The notes below the pieces were generated by a model, which saw only the letters and a list, made by a program, of their open reading frames with translations, did no database searches and was not told where the DNA came from. Below, piece by piece: positions 1 to 7,327 of a stretch of DNA of 33,771 nucleotides (the first letter of the stretch is position 1; each line of letters starts with the position of its first letter). The translations under genes and the position numbers were made by a program. The DNA comes from CAZPMT01 sp964587655 (GTDB lineage Bacteria; Hydrogenedentota; Hydrogenedentia; Hydrogenedentales; SLHB01), in the NCBI GenBank assembly GCA_964587655.1, contig CAZPMT010000055.1, positions 1 through 33,771 of the forward strand, written 5' to 3'.

Positions 1-67
1 CCCGCTTCTCATCCTCCCACGCGAAAACTCGACTCCTTACATGCGGATCGGGGGGACAGGGAATCTA

Positions 68-97
68 TTGCCTCCGATGGGTGTTTCGTAGTAAAAT
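68..97 (+). promoter_or_regulatory. Possible sigma70-type promoter
   Basis: TTGCCT at 68-73 and TAAAAT at 92-97 are separated by 18 bases, a fair match to a sigma70 promoter. It lies about 75 bases before the start codon of the small secreted protein at 172. The -35 element matches consensus at four of six positions, so this is a tentative call. Confidence 0.35.
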
Positions 98-171
98 GGA
101 GAAAGCCGCCCGAGCATGCCGAACCCTCATTGGGAGAGTTTCGAGCACTCCGGAAAATGAAGGAGAGAACC

Positions 172-651
172 ATGAAGAATAGTTGTTCGTTGCTGCTTGT
201 CGTTGCCGTGGCCTTTAGCCTGGTCGCCATTGGCTCCATGGCCTTTGCCGCCGATACGGCAGCAAAGGAACCTGCGGCCAAACCCGCACCAGCCGCCAAA
301 CCCGCAGCCGCAGCCAAGCCCGCAGCCAAGCCAGCAGCCGCCGCCAAACCTGCCGCGGCCGCCAAACCTGCTGATAAAGCCGCACTGCCGGCGGGAGTGG
401 AAGCCGTAGTCAAAGGCAAAGTCGAGTGCAAGCCGGCCAAGAACAGGAAGGGCGAAGAGGTCAAGCGATGCACCATCGCTGTGTCCGAGGCCAAAGGAGC
501 CGACGGCAAGCCCATTGATGCGCTCAAGGGTAAGTCCCTGCGCATCGGTGGACCGAAGGCCGCTGAGGCCGAGAAGTTTGCCGACAAGGAAGCCGAGATC
601 AAAGGATCTGTAATACAGAATCAGCGGATCAGGCTCGAATCGATCAAGTAG
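172..651 (+). CDS. Small secreted Ala/Lys/Pro-rich protein
   Basis: A 159-residue protein of unrecognised family. The start at 172 is preferred over an in-frame ATG at 130 because AAGGAGAG lies just before it and the protein then opens with a clean Sec signal peptide (MKNS, hydrophobic core, cleavage near AFA-AD, about residue 24). Residues about 27-75 are a low-complexity tract of AAKPA-type repeats, probably an extended linker across the envelope or peptidoglycan. The C-terminal 85 residues form a compact, charged domain with alternating strand-like segments (VEAVVKGKVEC, KSLRIGG, AEIKGSV) that could be a small beta-barrel of OB type, but this is a guess. It ends well before the metallophosphoesterase gene and is probably a single-gene unit. 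Function is unknown. Confidence 0.8.
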   Translation: MKNSCSLLLVVAVAFSLVAIGSMAFAADTAAKEPAAKPAPAAKPAAAAKPAAKPAAAAKPAAAAKPADKAALPAGVEAVVKGKVECKPAKNRKGEEVKRCTIAVSEAKGADGKPIDALKGKSLRIGGPKAAEAEKFADKEAEIKGSVIQNQRIRLESIK

Positions 652-741
652 CGCGTGTCTAGCGCGCAAGAACCCAATGTGCACTGTCTGCCGAGTGGTT
701 GAATGCCGCTCGTCAGACCAGTTCTGCTCGAATTCCTGCTT

Positions 742-838
742 CGGCCGTTTCTAACAAGGAATCTGTGCCAGCGCCCGTATTGTGGTCCGACATACGGGCG
801 ACTACCGTTTTGCGGCCCGTCCGAGTTAGAATCGGCCG
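742..838. repeat. Nested inverted repeat with REP-like core
   Basis: Outer arms of 14 bases at 742-755 and 825-838 are inverted copies with one mismatch (CGGCCGTTTCTAAC against GTTAGAATCGGCCG). Inside them sits a perfect 9-bp palindrome, CGCCCGTAT at 772-780 and ATACGGGCG at 792-800, with an 11-base spacer, followed by CTAC at 802-805 (GTAG on the other strand, the usual REP head). The inner palindrome recurs with the same arms and spacer length at 7971-7999. No target-site duplication was seen at the outer arms, so whether this is a small mobile element or a structured intergenic element is open. Confidence 0.6.
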
Positions 839-855
839 TGTTGAGGGACAACGTC

Positions 856-2625
856 ATGAAAAGCAAACGAATCGCCTGTGCATATTGGGTAGTCTTCTGT
901 CTGATCGGATGGGTGTTCAGCCCTGCCCGTGCCGACACGCCCCTGGAGACCGCCATGGACCAGGTCGTGTCGCGTCTGTATACCCGCTTCACGCCGGAGC
1001 AACTGTTGCAGATCGACCAGACGGCGATCGATCAGTGCATCACGCCCGAAGAACGCCAGGTCTTCGCCACGAAATTCTGGTGCTTCGACGTGAATGTCCC
1101 GGTGATCGTGTCGGTAATGCGCGACGTGAAACAGGCGGTCGTTCCGTTCTGGCTGGCCGAACGCGGCTTCACAAAGACGAATCTCCGAGTCCGCAATCAA
1201 GAATACGAGTATGAGGTGTGGCGGAAACCGTTCGACGCGGGCCGCGTTGAGCTGGGCGTCCCCGGATTCGAAAAGCACCGGCCCAACTACTTCGTCTCGG
1301 TCGGCGCACAGCAGGCCGGCGTGAAACCCGAACTCACCCATTTCTTTCCGCCGGATCAGCAGATCTTCGAGTTTCGCGAAGGCGCTTTCACCTATCACGA
1401 CTGGTCCGATCTCCTGCTCACAGAAGTGCCCGCCGAGTTGAAAGGCCAGATCCTCCTGCCCACTATCCGCGGCCGCGCCCGCGAAAGCCATCTTGTTCAG
1501 GCGTTCCGCAAGACACCGTTCCCTTCGTCCGGCAAACCGGACGAGATCGTCCTCACATGGAGCGAGGACCCGCGCACGACGCAGACGATCCAGTGGCGGC
1601 TCGCGCCTACGGAGAAATCGAGCGTCGTTCAATACAAGGAAAAGAGCGCGACGGACTGGACCGAGGTAAAGGCCGAAGTCCGGACCATCGAGGACCGCAT
1701 GATTGTCAACGACCAGCGCGTCAACCATTTCACGGCCGTCCTCCGCGATCTCAATCCCGCCACGAAGTACATCTACTCGATCGACAGCATTGCGTCAAGC
1801 AACGCCGAGTTCACGACGGCCCCGAGCGGAGACGCGCCATTCACCTTCTTCTTCCTGAGCGATACCCACAATTCTCCCGTGACCACCGAGCTCTTGGACA
1901 CCGCTCTGGCGCAATATCCTCAAGCGGCATTCTGCACGATTTCCGGCGACCTCGTCGGGACCGGCCAGTACCGTGACAACTGGGACAGTCTTCTCCATTA
2001 CGGCGCCGCGTTCTTCGCCACGCACCCGTTGATGCCCGCAATGGGCAACCACGACTGCATAGACGGGCTGGGCGCTGATCTGTACCGAGGCCTCCTCGAA
2101 CTTCCCGCCAACGGACCCAAGAAGCTTGAACCGGAGCGCGCATACACCTTCCAGTACGGCAACACCCTCTTCCTGATGGCTGACGTCACCGCGAGCGTCG
2201 AGGATCAGACTCCGTGGCTCGAAGAACAACTCAGCCGTTCCACTGCGGCGTGGAAGTTCGCCGTGTTTCATTTCCCCCCCTACGCGCCTAATGACGAAAA
2301 TCCCGATATCGTCCGCGAATGGATCCCAGTCTTCGACAAGCACCACGTCGACTTCGTACTCACAGGGCACGTACACAATTACCTACGTACCTATCCGCTC
2401 AAGGCCGGCAAACGCGTCGAGTCTCCCGCGGACGGCACCATTTACTTCATCACCGTCTCCGTCGAAGGTCACGGCGGCAAAGTCCCCAGGCCAGACTACG
2501 CGGCCGCCATCGACGACTCCGGCGCCCCACTCGTCACCGTCTTCACGATTCAAGACGACAAAGTCGCCACCCGCACCATCGACAACCACGGCAACGCTAT
2601 CGACGAAGCCACCTACCATAAGTAG
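856..2625 (+). CDS. Secreted calcineurin-like metallophosphoesterase
   Basis: A 589-residue phosphoesterase acting outside the cytoplasm. The start at 856 gives a signal peptide (MKSKRIACAYW..., cleavage near ARA-D); in-frame upstream sequence is the palindromic spacer and is not expected to be coding. Residues about 215-320 resemble the fibronectin-III-like N-terminal domain of purple acid phosphatases. The metal-binding motifs of the calcineurin fold follow in order: SDTH near 334, GDLVG near 356, GNHD near 396, FHFPPY near 473 and GHVHNY near 503. Family knowledge predicts a dinuclear metal centre hydrolysing phosphomonoesters or diesters; the substrate cannot be read from sequence. Residues 30-210 are a large N-terminal region I do not recognise. 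The gene stands alone, with a phosphonate cluster in the same window. Confidence 0.88.
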   Translation: MKSKRIACAYWVVFCLIGWVFSPARADTPLETAMDQVVSRLYTRFTPEQLLQIDQTAIDQCITPEERQVFATKFWCFDVNVPVIVSVMRDVKQAVVPFWLAERGFTKTNLRVRNQEYEYEVWRKPFDAGRVELGVPGFEKHRPNYFVSVGAQQAGVKPELTHFFPPDQQIFEFREGAFTYHDWSDLLLTEVPAELKGQILLPTIRGRARESHLVQAFRKTPFPSSGKPDEIVLTWSEDPRTTQTIQWRLAPTEKSSVVQYKEKSATDWTEVKAEVRTIEDRMIVNDQRVNHFTAVLRDLNPATKYIYSIDSIASSNAEFTTAPSGDAPFTFFFLSDTHNSPVTTELLDTALAQYPQAAFCTISGDLVGTGQYRDNWDSLLHYGAAFFATHPLMPAMGNHDCIDGLGADLYRGLLELPANGPKKLEPERAYTFQYGNTLFLMADVTASVEDQTPWLEEQLSRSTAAWKFAVFHFPPYAPNDENPDIVREWIPVFDKHHVDFVLTGHVHNYLRTYPLKAGKRVESPADGTIYFITVSVEGHGGKVPRPDYAAAIDDSGAPLVTVFTIQDDKVATRTIDNHGNAIDEATYHK

Positions 2626-2673
2626 CCGCCAAGAAGGTGCGAATGCGCCCGCGCGCGCTAGGGTTCCTCGTGG

Positions 2674-2693
2674 ACGGATTGGACTGATTGTGG
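2674..2693. repeat. Short 9-bp-period GGAC array
   Basis: Two units of the form GGAC plus five bases (GGACGGATT, GGACTGATT) lie in the 118-bp gap between convergent genes. The same unit type is found at 16588-16620 and 20137-20168. No hairpin with a T-run is visible in this gap, so termination here is not explained. Confidence 0.4.
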
Positions 2694-2743
2694 CGGACGT
2701 TCGCGGCGCGCGCAAGGCTTGCTCGGGAGCGGCGAGCAGCCTT

Positions 2744-3982
2744 CTATTGACCGGCCAAGCTCATGGCAATGTCCGCCCATTCGTAGAGGCGGTGCGGCTC
2801 GTAGTCGACGGTGCTGATATCCTTGAGTATGAGTTCGACGGGGCATCCGTGCCGACTGCATCGGTCGAGGGTATCCTGAAGATCTCTCTTCACGATATCC
2901 GGTTCCCATGTCCTGCCGGCGAGGAATGCCGGGTTGGGTTTTCTGGAGAAGACGAAATCCGGTCCGATCCGCTCGGCGCCTTTTTCTACGTCGACCCAGG
3001 GACTCATGCTGATCTTTCTTACATGCGGAATGTTTCGGATGATGTCGATCTTATTGTCAAGCGGCTCGCAGCACCCGTAATACACCAGGCCGAACCTGGA
3101 GTACCACCTGAGGGCGTAGTCCAACTCGAACTCCTGGTGCATGGCGGGCGAAACGCCCGAGAATATCTGCGCCATGCCGCACGTCCACGTGTCCTTTGCC
3201 CTGACATGCCGCGGGTCGTAGCCGGTCGCGGGAAGTTCGTCCGCATACGCGCCGGTGCAGTGTATCGTGCCTTGGCCGGAGGCCAGTAGTCCTTTCTCCT
3301 CGAGTTGGTCAAGCATCGAAAGCTGCGCATCCGTCAGGCTCGACACGATGTGGTGCATGAACTCAGGGCGCTCGATCAGGTCGCGGAGGACGTTCTCAAC
3401 GCCATGCCATTGGACGATGATGTCCCACGGAGCGAAGCCCGGCTGCCATCCCTGCATACGGACAGTGAGGATGCCATCGAATATGTCCTCCGTCATCTCC
3501 TGGGCGCGCGCCGTGGCCTCTTCATCAAGGACGAGTTGCGGAGTCCGGATCCTGTCAATGTCGTCCTCCGTCTTCATCTGGTCGACATAGTAATGACCGA
3601 CCACGCTGTTGTTCGGATCCATCACGGCCCGATTCTCGATCGTCTCAATCCCGAAGCTACCGCCGCGAATAACCATCCCGATATCGATCACCGGCTCGAC
3701 GACCATATCCGCGCGCATGTGATTCCAGGAGTAAAGGGTCCTGCGAAGCCTTGTTTCCAAGTCCCGGCAGAAGGCGTCCTGAGACCGCACGGCGAGTTCC
3801 CCGTCAACTTCCATCTCGTGCCACGGAACCTGGTCGATCATCACCATGGGCCGCACGGGCCTCAAACCATTGAGCGCCTTCCACAACGAGATCGTCTCCG
3901 ACTGCACCGGCAGCGCCGCGATCTCCGCGACCTTTCTGCCCAGTTCCCTCAAAACTTCCCGATCATTCCTGCTTACCGACAT
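2744..3982 (-). CDS. Uroporphyrinogen decarboxylase/methyltransferase-like protein
   Basis: A 412-residue member of the URO-D superfamily, which contains haem-pathway uroporphyrinogen decarboxylase and corrinoid methyltransferases such as MtaA. The start at 3982 is chosen over 4012 because GGAGG lies eight bases before it. The sequence has no obvious uroporphyrinogen-site N-terminus. Instead it has His241-Cys242 (TIHCTGAY) and a Cys pair in GCCEP at 303-307, which recalls the His/Cys zinc ligands of methyl-cobamide:CoM-type methyltransferases. It is therefore more likely a methyltransferase or demethylase of unknown substrate than HemE. No corrinoid protein gene is adjacent. It converges on the phosphoesterase and lies divergent from the lipoprotein gene at 4802. 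Confidence 0.75.
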   Translation of the reverse strand: MSVSRNDREVLRELGRKVAEIAALPVQSETISLWKALNGLRPVRPMVMIDQVPWHEMEVDGELAVRSQDAFCRDLETRLRRTLYSWNHMRADMVVEPVIDIGMVIRGGSFGIETIENRAVMDPNNSVVGHYYVDQMKTEDDIDRIRTPQLVLDEEATARAQEMTEDIFDGILTVRMQGWQPGFAPWDIIVQWHGVENVLRDLIERPEFMHHIVSSLTDAQLSMLDQLEEKGLLASGQGTIHCTGAYADELPATGYDPRHVRAKDTWTCGMAQIFSGVSPAMHQEFELDYALRWYSRFGLVYYGCCEPLDNKIDIIRNIPHVRKISMSPWVDVEKGAERIGPDFVFSRKPNPAFLAGRTWEPDIVKRDLQDTLDRCSRHGCPVELILKDISTVDYEPHRLYEWADIAMSLAGQ

Positions 3983-4801
3983 CACCAATCCTCCATCCGC
4001 TCGCGACTGCACGCAATTGAAAACCGAAAGCCTTACAGCATTATGCGCGGCATGAGCACAACCTGCAAGGCGGTTCGGGATGTTTCGGTAGGGTCGCGCT
4101 CAGGCACGGACTAACACAGACTGGCACAGCGCGGCGTAGCCGCAGCCAAACGGACAAAGCCATGTGATCTCAACCACAGAGAACGCATAGAACGGAGGTT
4201 GAGTAACCTTCCACATATGAGCATTACCATACAACGACTTACGCCGATTTACTCGCTCAAAAGTCGTCTGACTTGCCCATTTCTGCGTGAAGTCGCCCCG
4301 TTTTCTCGCGAAGTCGAGCTTCGAATAGAAATTGTAGCATTGATTCCATAAGAATGCAATAGGTTTACGAAGAATTTACTAGCTACATAAGGCAATCTTT
4401 GTAATGTATAACATGCTTTATATCAGTGCCTTGGCGGCTTTATTACTTTCAGGGTTACGCAACTTCCGATAGAACACAAAGAGAATCTTCGCAAGAAAAC
4501 AAGATCTTGACGGATAGTAGTACGGACGACCGTGAATGACCCTACCGTCCATCAAGATTCGCGCGATCATTCATATCGTGAGATCGGTCCGGTGTATCAG
4601 GCCCCAACGCGTGTGTTCGGACTCTTGAGCAGCAGTGTTGGTGTCCGGGCTATTTCGTTGTGGCTCCGTTGCGGTGGCGCTCCTGGAATTTGGCGCACGG
4701 CACGAAATGTGGTTTAATTGTGCGACGGGCAGTTTGTTCTGATGGCATTTCTGAAGCGGCCAGCAGTTTGTCGTGTTTTGACAAACTGTGTTGTGGATGG
4801 C
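3983..4801. other. Gene-free divergent intergenic region
   Basis: No convincing gene is present. A decayed 10-bp tandem (CACGGACTAA, CACAGACTGG, CACAG) lies at 4105-4129. The stretch from about 4320 to 4480 is clearly richer in A+T than its surroundings and would be a natural place for promoters of the two divergent genes, but I see no clear -35/-10 pair there. A 61-codon open frame at 4532-4717 lacks a ribosome binding site and any recognisable protein character. The first of three related palindromes lies at 4764-4788. Confidence 0.6.
4764..4788. repeat. Palindrome family F, copy 1 (intergenic)
   Basis: CAGTTTGTC, a seven-base loop GTGTTTT, then GACAAACTG: perfect 9-bp arms. The loop is the reverse complement of the loop of copy 3 (AAAACAC), so this copy is inverted relative to the two inside the gene downstream. 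It lies 14 bases before the lipoprotein start codon. Confidence 0.85.
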
Positions 4802-6076
4802 ATGAATCGAAGTATTGTTCTCTACATTTTCGTGGCGGTTGTGGTGGTTTGCGCCGTGGGATGCGGGCAGGCCGCGTTGCCCATTGTTTTCCTTGCGTCG
4901 CACCACAGTTTGTCAAATCACGACAAACTGTGCGGTGCGTTGGAATGGGCGGGATCGTCGGGTCTGCCATCGCTACGGAGTATTTCGGCAGCGCGTACAG
5001 TTTGTCAAAACACGACAAACCGTGAGGAAGCGCGGAAGTTCAAAGTGAAGGGGCTGTATTTGACGGGGTGGACGGTGGGCGGGGCGGACCGGCTCCGCCA
5101 TTACGTCGAACTGGCCGGCACGACCGAGATCAACGCGTATGTGGTGGACATTAAGGACTCGGACGGGTATGTGGGGTATGAGTCGAATGTGCCTGAGGTG
5201 CGCGAGATCGGCGCGTGGCAGCGGAGGTACAAGCCGGAGGAGGTGGCGAGCGCTTTTCACGAAAAGGGCATACGCTTGATCGGGCGTCTGGTTTGTTTCA
5301 AAGATCCGGTGCTGTCGTCGAAGCGTCCTGAACTTGCGATTCAGACGCCGGGGGGAAAGCCGTGGGTGGATGACAACAGGAAGTCGTGGCTGAATCCGTA
5401 CAACAGGGATTGTTGGCCGTATCTGATCGAGATCGCAAAGGAGGCGCTGCAAAGGGGATTCGATGAGATCCAGTTCGACTACGTCCGGTTCGCGAGCGAC
5501 GGCGATACGGAGAACATGCGGTTCGGCGACACGCGGGGCAAAGCGAAGTATGAGGTGATCAAGGAGTTTCTCGGGTACGCGCGGAAGGAGATGCCGGACG
5601 CGGCGCTTTCCGCGGATGTGTTCGGGATCATCTGTGAAAGCCCGGCCGATAGGGAGAACATCGGCCAGTATCTCGAGATGCTAGGCGAGGACGTGGATTT
5701 CATTTCGCCTATGGTTTATCCCTCGCACTACGCGCTAGGCCAGGTTGTCAACAGTGTGCGCTTTGCGCTTCCGGATTGCGACCCGTATGGGGTGGTGCAC
5801 AATACGCTGTTGCAGGCCAAGCGGCGCATTGCCGCCGCGCCGAGTTTCCGCGCCGGCATGCGTCCGTTCCTGCAGGACTTCACGGCGACGTGGCTCGGGA
5901 AGGGCAAGTATCAGGAGTACGGCGCTGAGCAGGTCCGCCAGCAGATCAAGGCGGTATATGACAGCGGCTATGATCAATGGATTCTTTGGAGCGCACGCAA
6001 CAAGTATACCGAAGGCGCTCTTGAAAAGGACCCCGCCGTTCCGACAGCGCAGGTCGCCAGGGGAAACCTGCGATGA
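4802..6076 (+). CDS. Lipoprotein with DUF4015-type glycoside hydrolase barrel
   Basis: A 424-residue protein. The start at 4802 gives a short hydrophobic signal (MNRSIVLYIFVAVVVV) ending in a lipobox-like AVGC at residues 18-21, so it is probably lipid-anchored. Residues about 33-77 are a poorly conserved linker that contains the translation of two palindromic repeats. From about residue 80 the sequence fits the putative glycosyl hydrolase family DUF4015: KGLYLTGW, VVDIKDSDGYVGY, IRLIGRLVCFKDP, EIQFDYVRF, SADVFGII, ISPMVYPSHY and PFLQDFTATW in the order of a TIM barrel. Acidic residues in VDIKD, QFDYV and SADV are candidate catalytic groups. The substrate is probably an extracellular polysaccharide; its position directly before an exopolysaccharide operon supports that but does not prove it. 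A separate promoter for that operon follows. Confidence 0.82.
   Translation: MNRSIVLYIFVAVVVVCAVGCGQAALPIVFLASHHSLSNHDKLCGALEWAGSSGLPSLRSISAARTVCQNTTNREEARKFKVKGLYLTGWTVGGADRLRHYVELAGTTEINAYVVDIKDSDGYVGYESNVPEVREIGAWQRRYKPEEVASAFHEKGIRLIGRLVCFKDPVLSSKRPELAIQTPGGKPWVDDNRKSWLNPYNRDCWPYLIEIAKEALQRGFDEIQFDYVRFASDGDTENMRFGDTRGKAKYEVIKEFLGYARKEMPDAALSADVFGIICESPADRENIGQYLEMLGEDVDFISPMVYPSHYALGQVVNSVRFALPDCDPYGVVHNTLLQAKRRIAAAPSFRAGMRPFLQDFTATWLGKGKYQEYGAEQVRQQIKAVYDSGYDQWILWSARNKYTEGALEKDPAVPTAQVARGNLR
4904..4932. repeat. Palindrome family F, copy 2 (inside the lipoprotein gene)
   Basis: CACAGTTTGTC and GACAAACTGTG form perfect 11-bp arms around AAATCAC. It is translated as HSLSNHDKLC, in a reading frame different from that of copy 3. 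Confidence 0.85.
4997..5023. repeat. Palindrome family F, copy 3 (inside the lipoprotein gene)
   Basis: ACAGTTTGTC and GACAAACCGT form 10-bp arms with one G-T-type mismatch around the loop AAAACAC. It is translated as TVCQNTTNR. The start phase relative to codons differs by one base from copy 2, so the peptide sequence is not what is conserved. Confidence 0.82.
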
Positions 6077-6134
6077 CGGGGATTGCCCGATCTTGAAGGT
6101 CAGGAAAAGTTCTGCGATGGGGCGCGATAATTGC

Positions 6135-6163
6135 TTGACAAGGTCTAGTTACTTCGATAGAAT
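6135..6163 (+). promoter_or_regulatory. Strong sigma70-type promoter of the exopolysaccharide operon
   Basis: A perfect TTGACA at 6135-6140, a 17-base spacer and TAGAAT (5 of 6) at 6158-6163. Transcription would begin near 6170, leaving a leader of about 115 bases before the ATPase gene. No other comparable promoter is seen until after the last gene of the operon. Confidence 0.7.
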
Positions 6164-6284
6164 GCGTATTAAGAAGAAAATATGGAGATCAAGCGCGGCG
6201 TCCTGAATGCCGAAGAAGAGTAGGGGACTGTTGCGCGTTACGTTAGGAGTGTCTTTAGAGACCGGGTAAGTGAAAATATAATTG

Positions 6285-7298
6285 ATGGAAAACGGCCAGT
6301 CATATCTGGATTTCTTTGGGTTTCGCGAGGAGCCGTTTGCGCCCACCGCTGATCCCACGTATTTCTACGCGACGCGCGAGCACCGCGAGTGTCTTTTCCG
6401 GTTGTGGAACAGCATCGATGCGCGACATGGCATCGCCGTGATCCTTGGGAATTACGGGACCGGCAAGACGGCGCTTCTTCGCAAGCTGTTGACGGGCATG
6501 GCCGCAGCTAGGGAGCGGTACACGACCGCGATCGTTGGTTCCCCGATTCCGTCCTGGACGAGTTTCGCCTTGTTGGAGACGATTGTTGAGCAGTTCAGCT
6601 TGCGGCCTTCGAGGCGTTCTTTCGGGGCTTACATGGAGGCGCTGAACCGGTATCTCCTGTTGAATAGAGATCACATTTGCACTCTGATCATCGACGACGC
6701 GCAGAACCTTAACAAGCGCGGGCAACTGGAGTTGCTTCGGCTGGCCCAGAATCTCGAGACGCATCAGCATAAGCTTCTGAATCTGGTTTTGTTCGCGCAA
6801 CTCGAATGGATCGAGGTGCTTCGGGCTGCGCCGAACTTTGAACAGCGGATCAATCTGACCTACACGCTGAAATCGGTGCCGCTTGACGAAACAAGACATC
6901 TGATCGAGTTCCGTGTCCGGCAGGCCAGCGGCGTATCTGATCGCAGTCCGACTTTCGATGACGGGTCGGTTCGCGTGATCCATGCGTTTGCGGAGGGCAA
7001 CCCGCGTGTCATCGTGACCCTTTGCCGGAATTCGTTGCTCTTGGCGAGCCAAATAAAGACGCGGCTAATCGGCTCAGAGATTGTTCTACACACGATCGAG
7101 AAAACGACCGTCCCAGACGCGGAGAAACGCGCCCGCGCGGTGGCGGCGGCGCGTCTGGCGCCGACGTCGAACACGACCGTGTCGTTGCAGCGGGAGGAGT
7201 TGGTGTCGCGCGAATTCGGGGTGAACTTGCCGGGTTCGAGGGAACAGCGCGCGTCTGAATTGCTGTTGAGGGCGGCGGCGCGAGGGCGCCGCACTTAG
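6285..7298 (+). CDS. ExeA/GspA-like AAA ATPase of an exopolysaccharide locus
   Basis: A 337-residue cytoplasmic ATPase. The N-terminus (YLDFFGFREEPFAPTADPTY) is typical of the ExeA family and of the related putative secretion ATPases found in exopolysaccharide/PEP-CTERM loci. Walker A is GNYGTGKT at 55-62 and Walker B is TLIIDDAQ at 133-140. It lacks a C-terminal transmembrane helix and peptidoglycan-binding domain, unlike full-length ExeA. The start is taken at ATG 6285; a TTG directly upstream is possible and no good ribosome binding site distinguishes them. As first gene of the operon, and next but one to a secretin, it may help assemble that secretin through the cell wall, as ExeA does in type II secretion. 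That role is inferred. Confidence 0.85.
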   Translation: MENGQSYLDFFGFREEPFAPTADPTYFYATREHRECLFRLWNSIDARHGIAVILGNYGTGKTALLRKLLTGMAAARERYTTAIVGSPIPSWTSFALLETIVEQFSLRPSRRSFGAYMEALNRYLLLNRDHICTLIIDDAQNLNKRGQLELLRLAQNLETHQHKLLNLVLFAQLEWIEVLRAAPNFEQRINLTYTLKSVPLDETRHLIEFRVRQASGVSDRSPTFDDGSVRVIHAFAEGNPRVIVTLCRNSLLLASQIKTRLIGSEIVLHTIEKTTVPDAEKRARAVAAARLAPTSNTTVSLQREELVSREFGVNLPGSREQRASELLLRAAARGRRT

Positions 7299-7327
7299 AG
7301 CGAGAGCAGGTCTTCTCTTGAGAGGAG

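Noticed and set aside
4532..4717. Small protein of 61 codons in the 0.8-kb gap
   Set aside because: No ribosome binding site, no signal or domain, and overlapping frames of similar length exist there.
4764..5023. CRISPR-like array
   Set aside because: Only three palindromes, unequal spacing (about 115 and 65 bases), one inverted and two inside a gene, and no cas genes.
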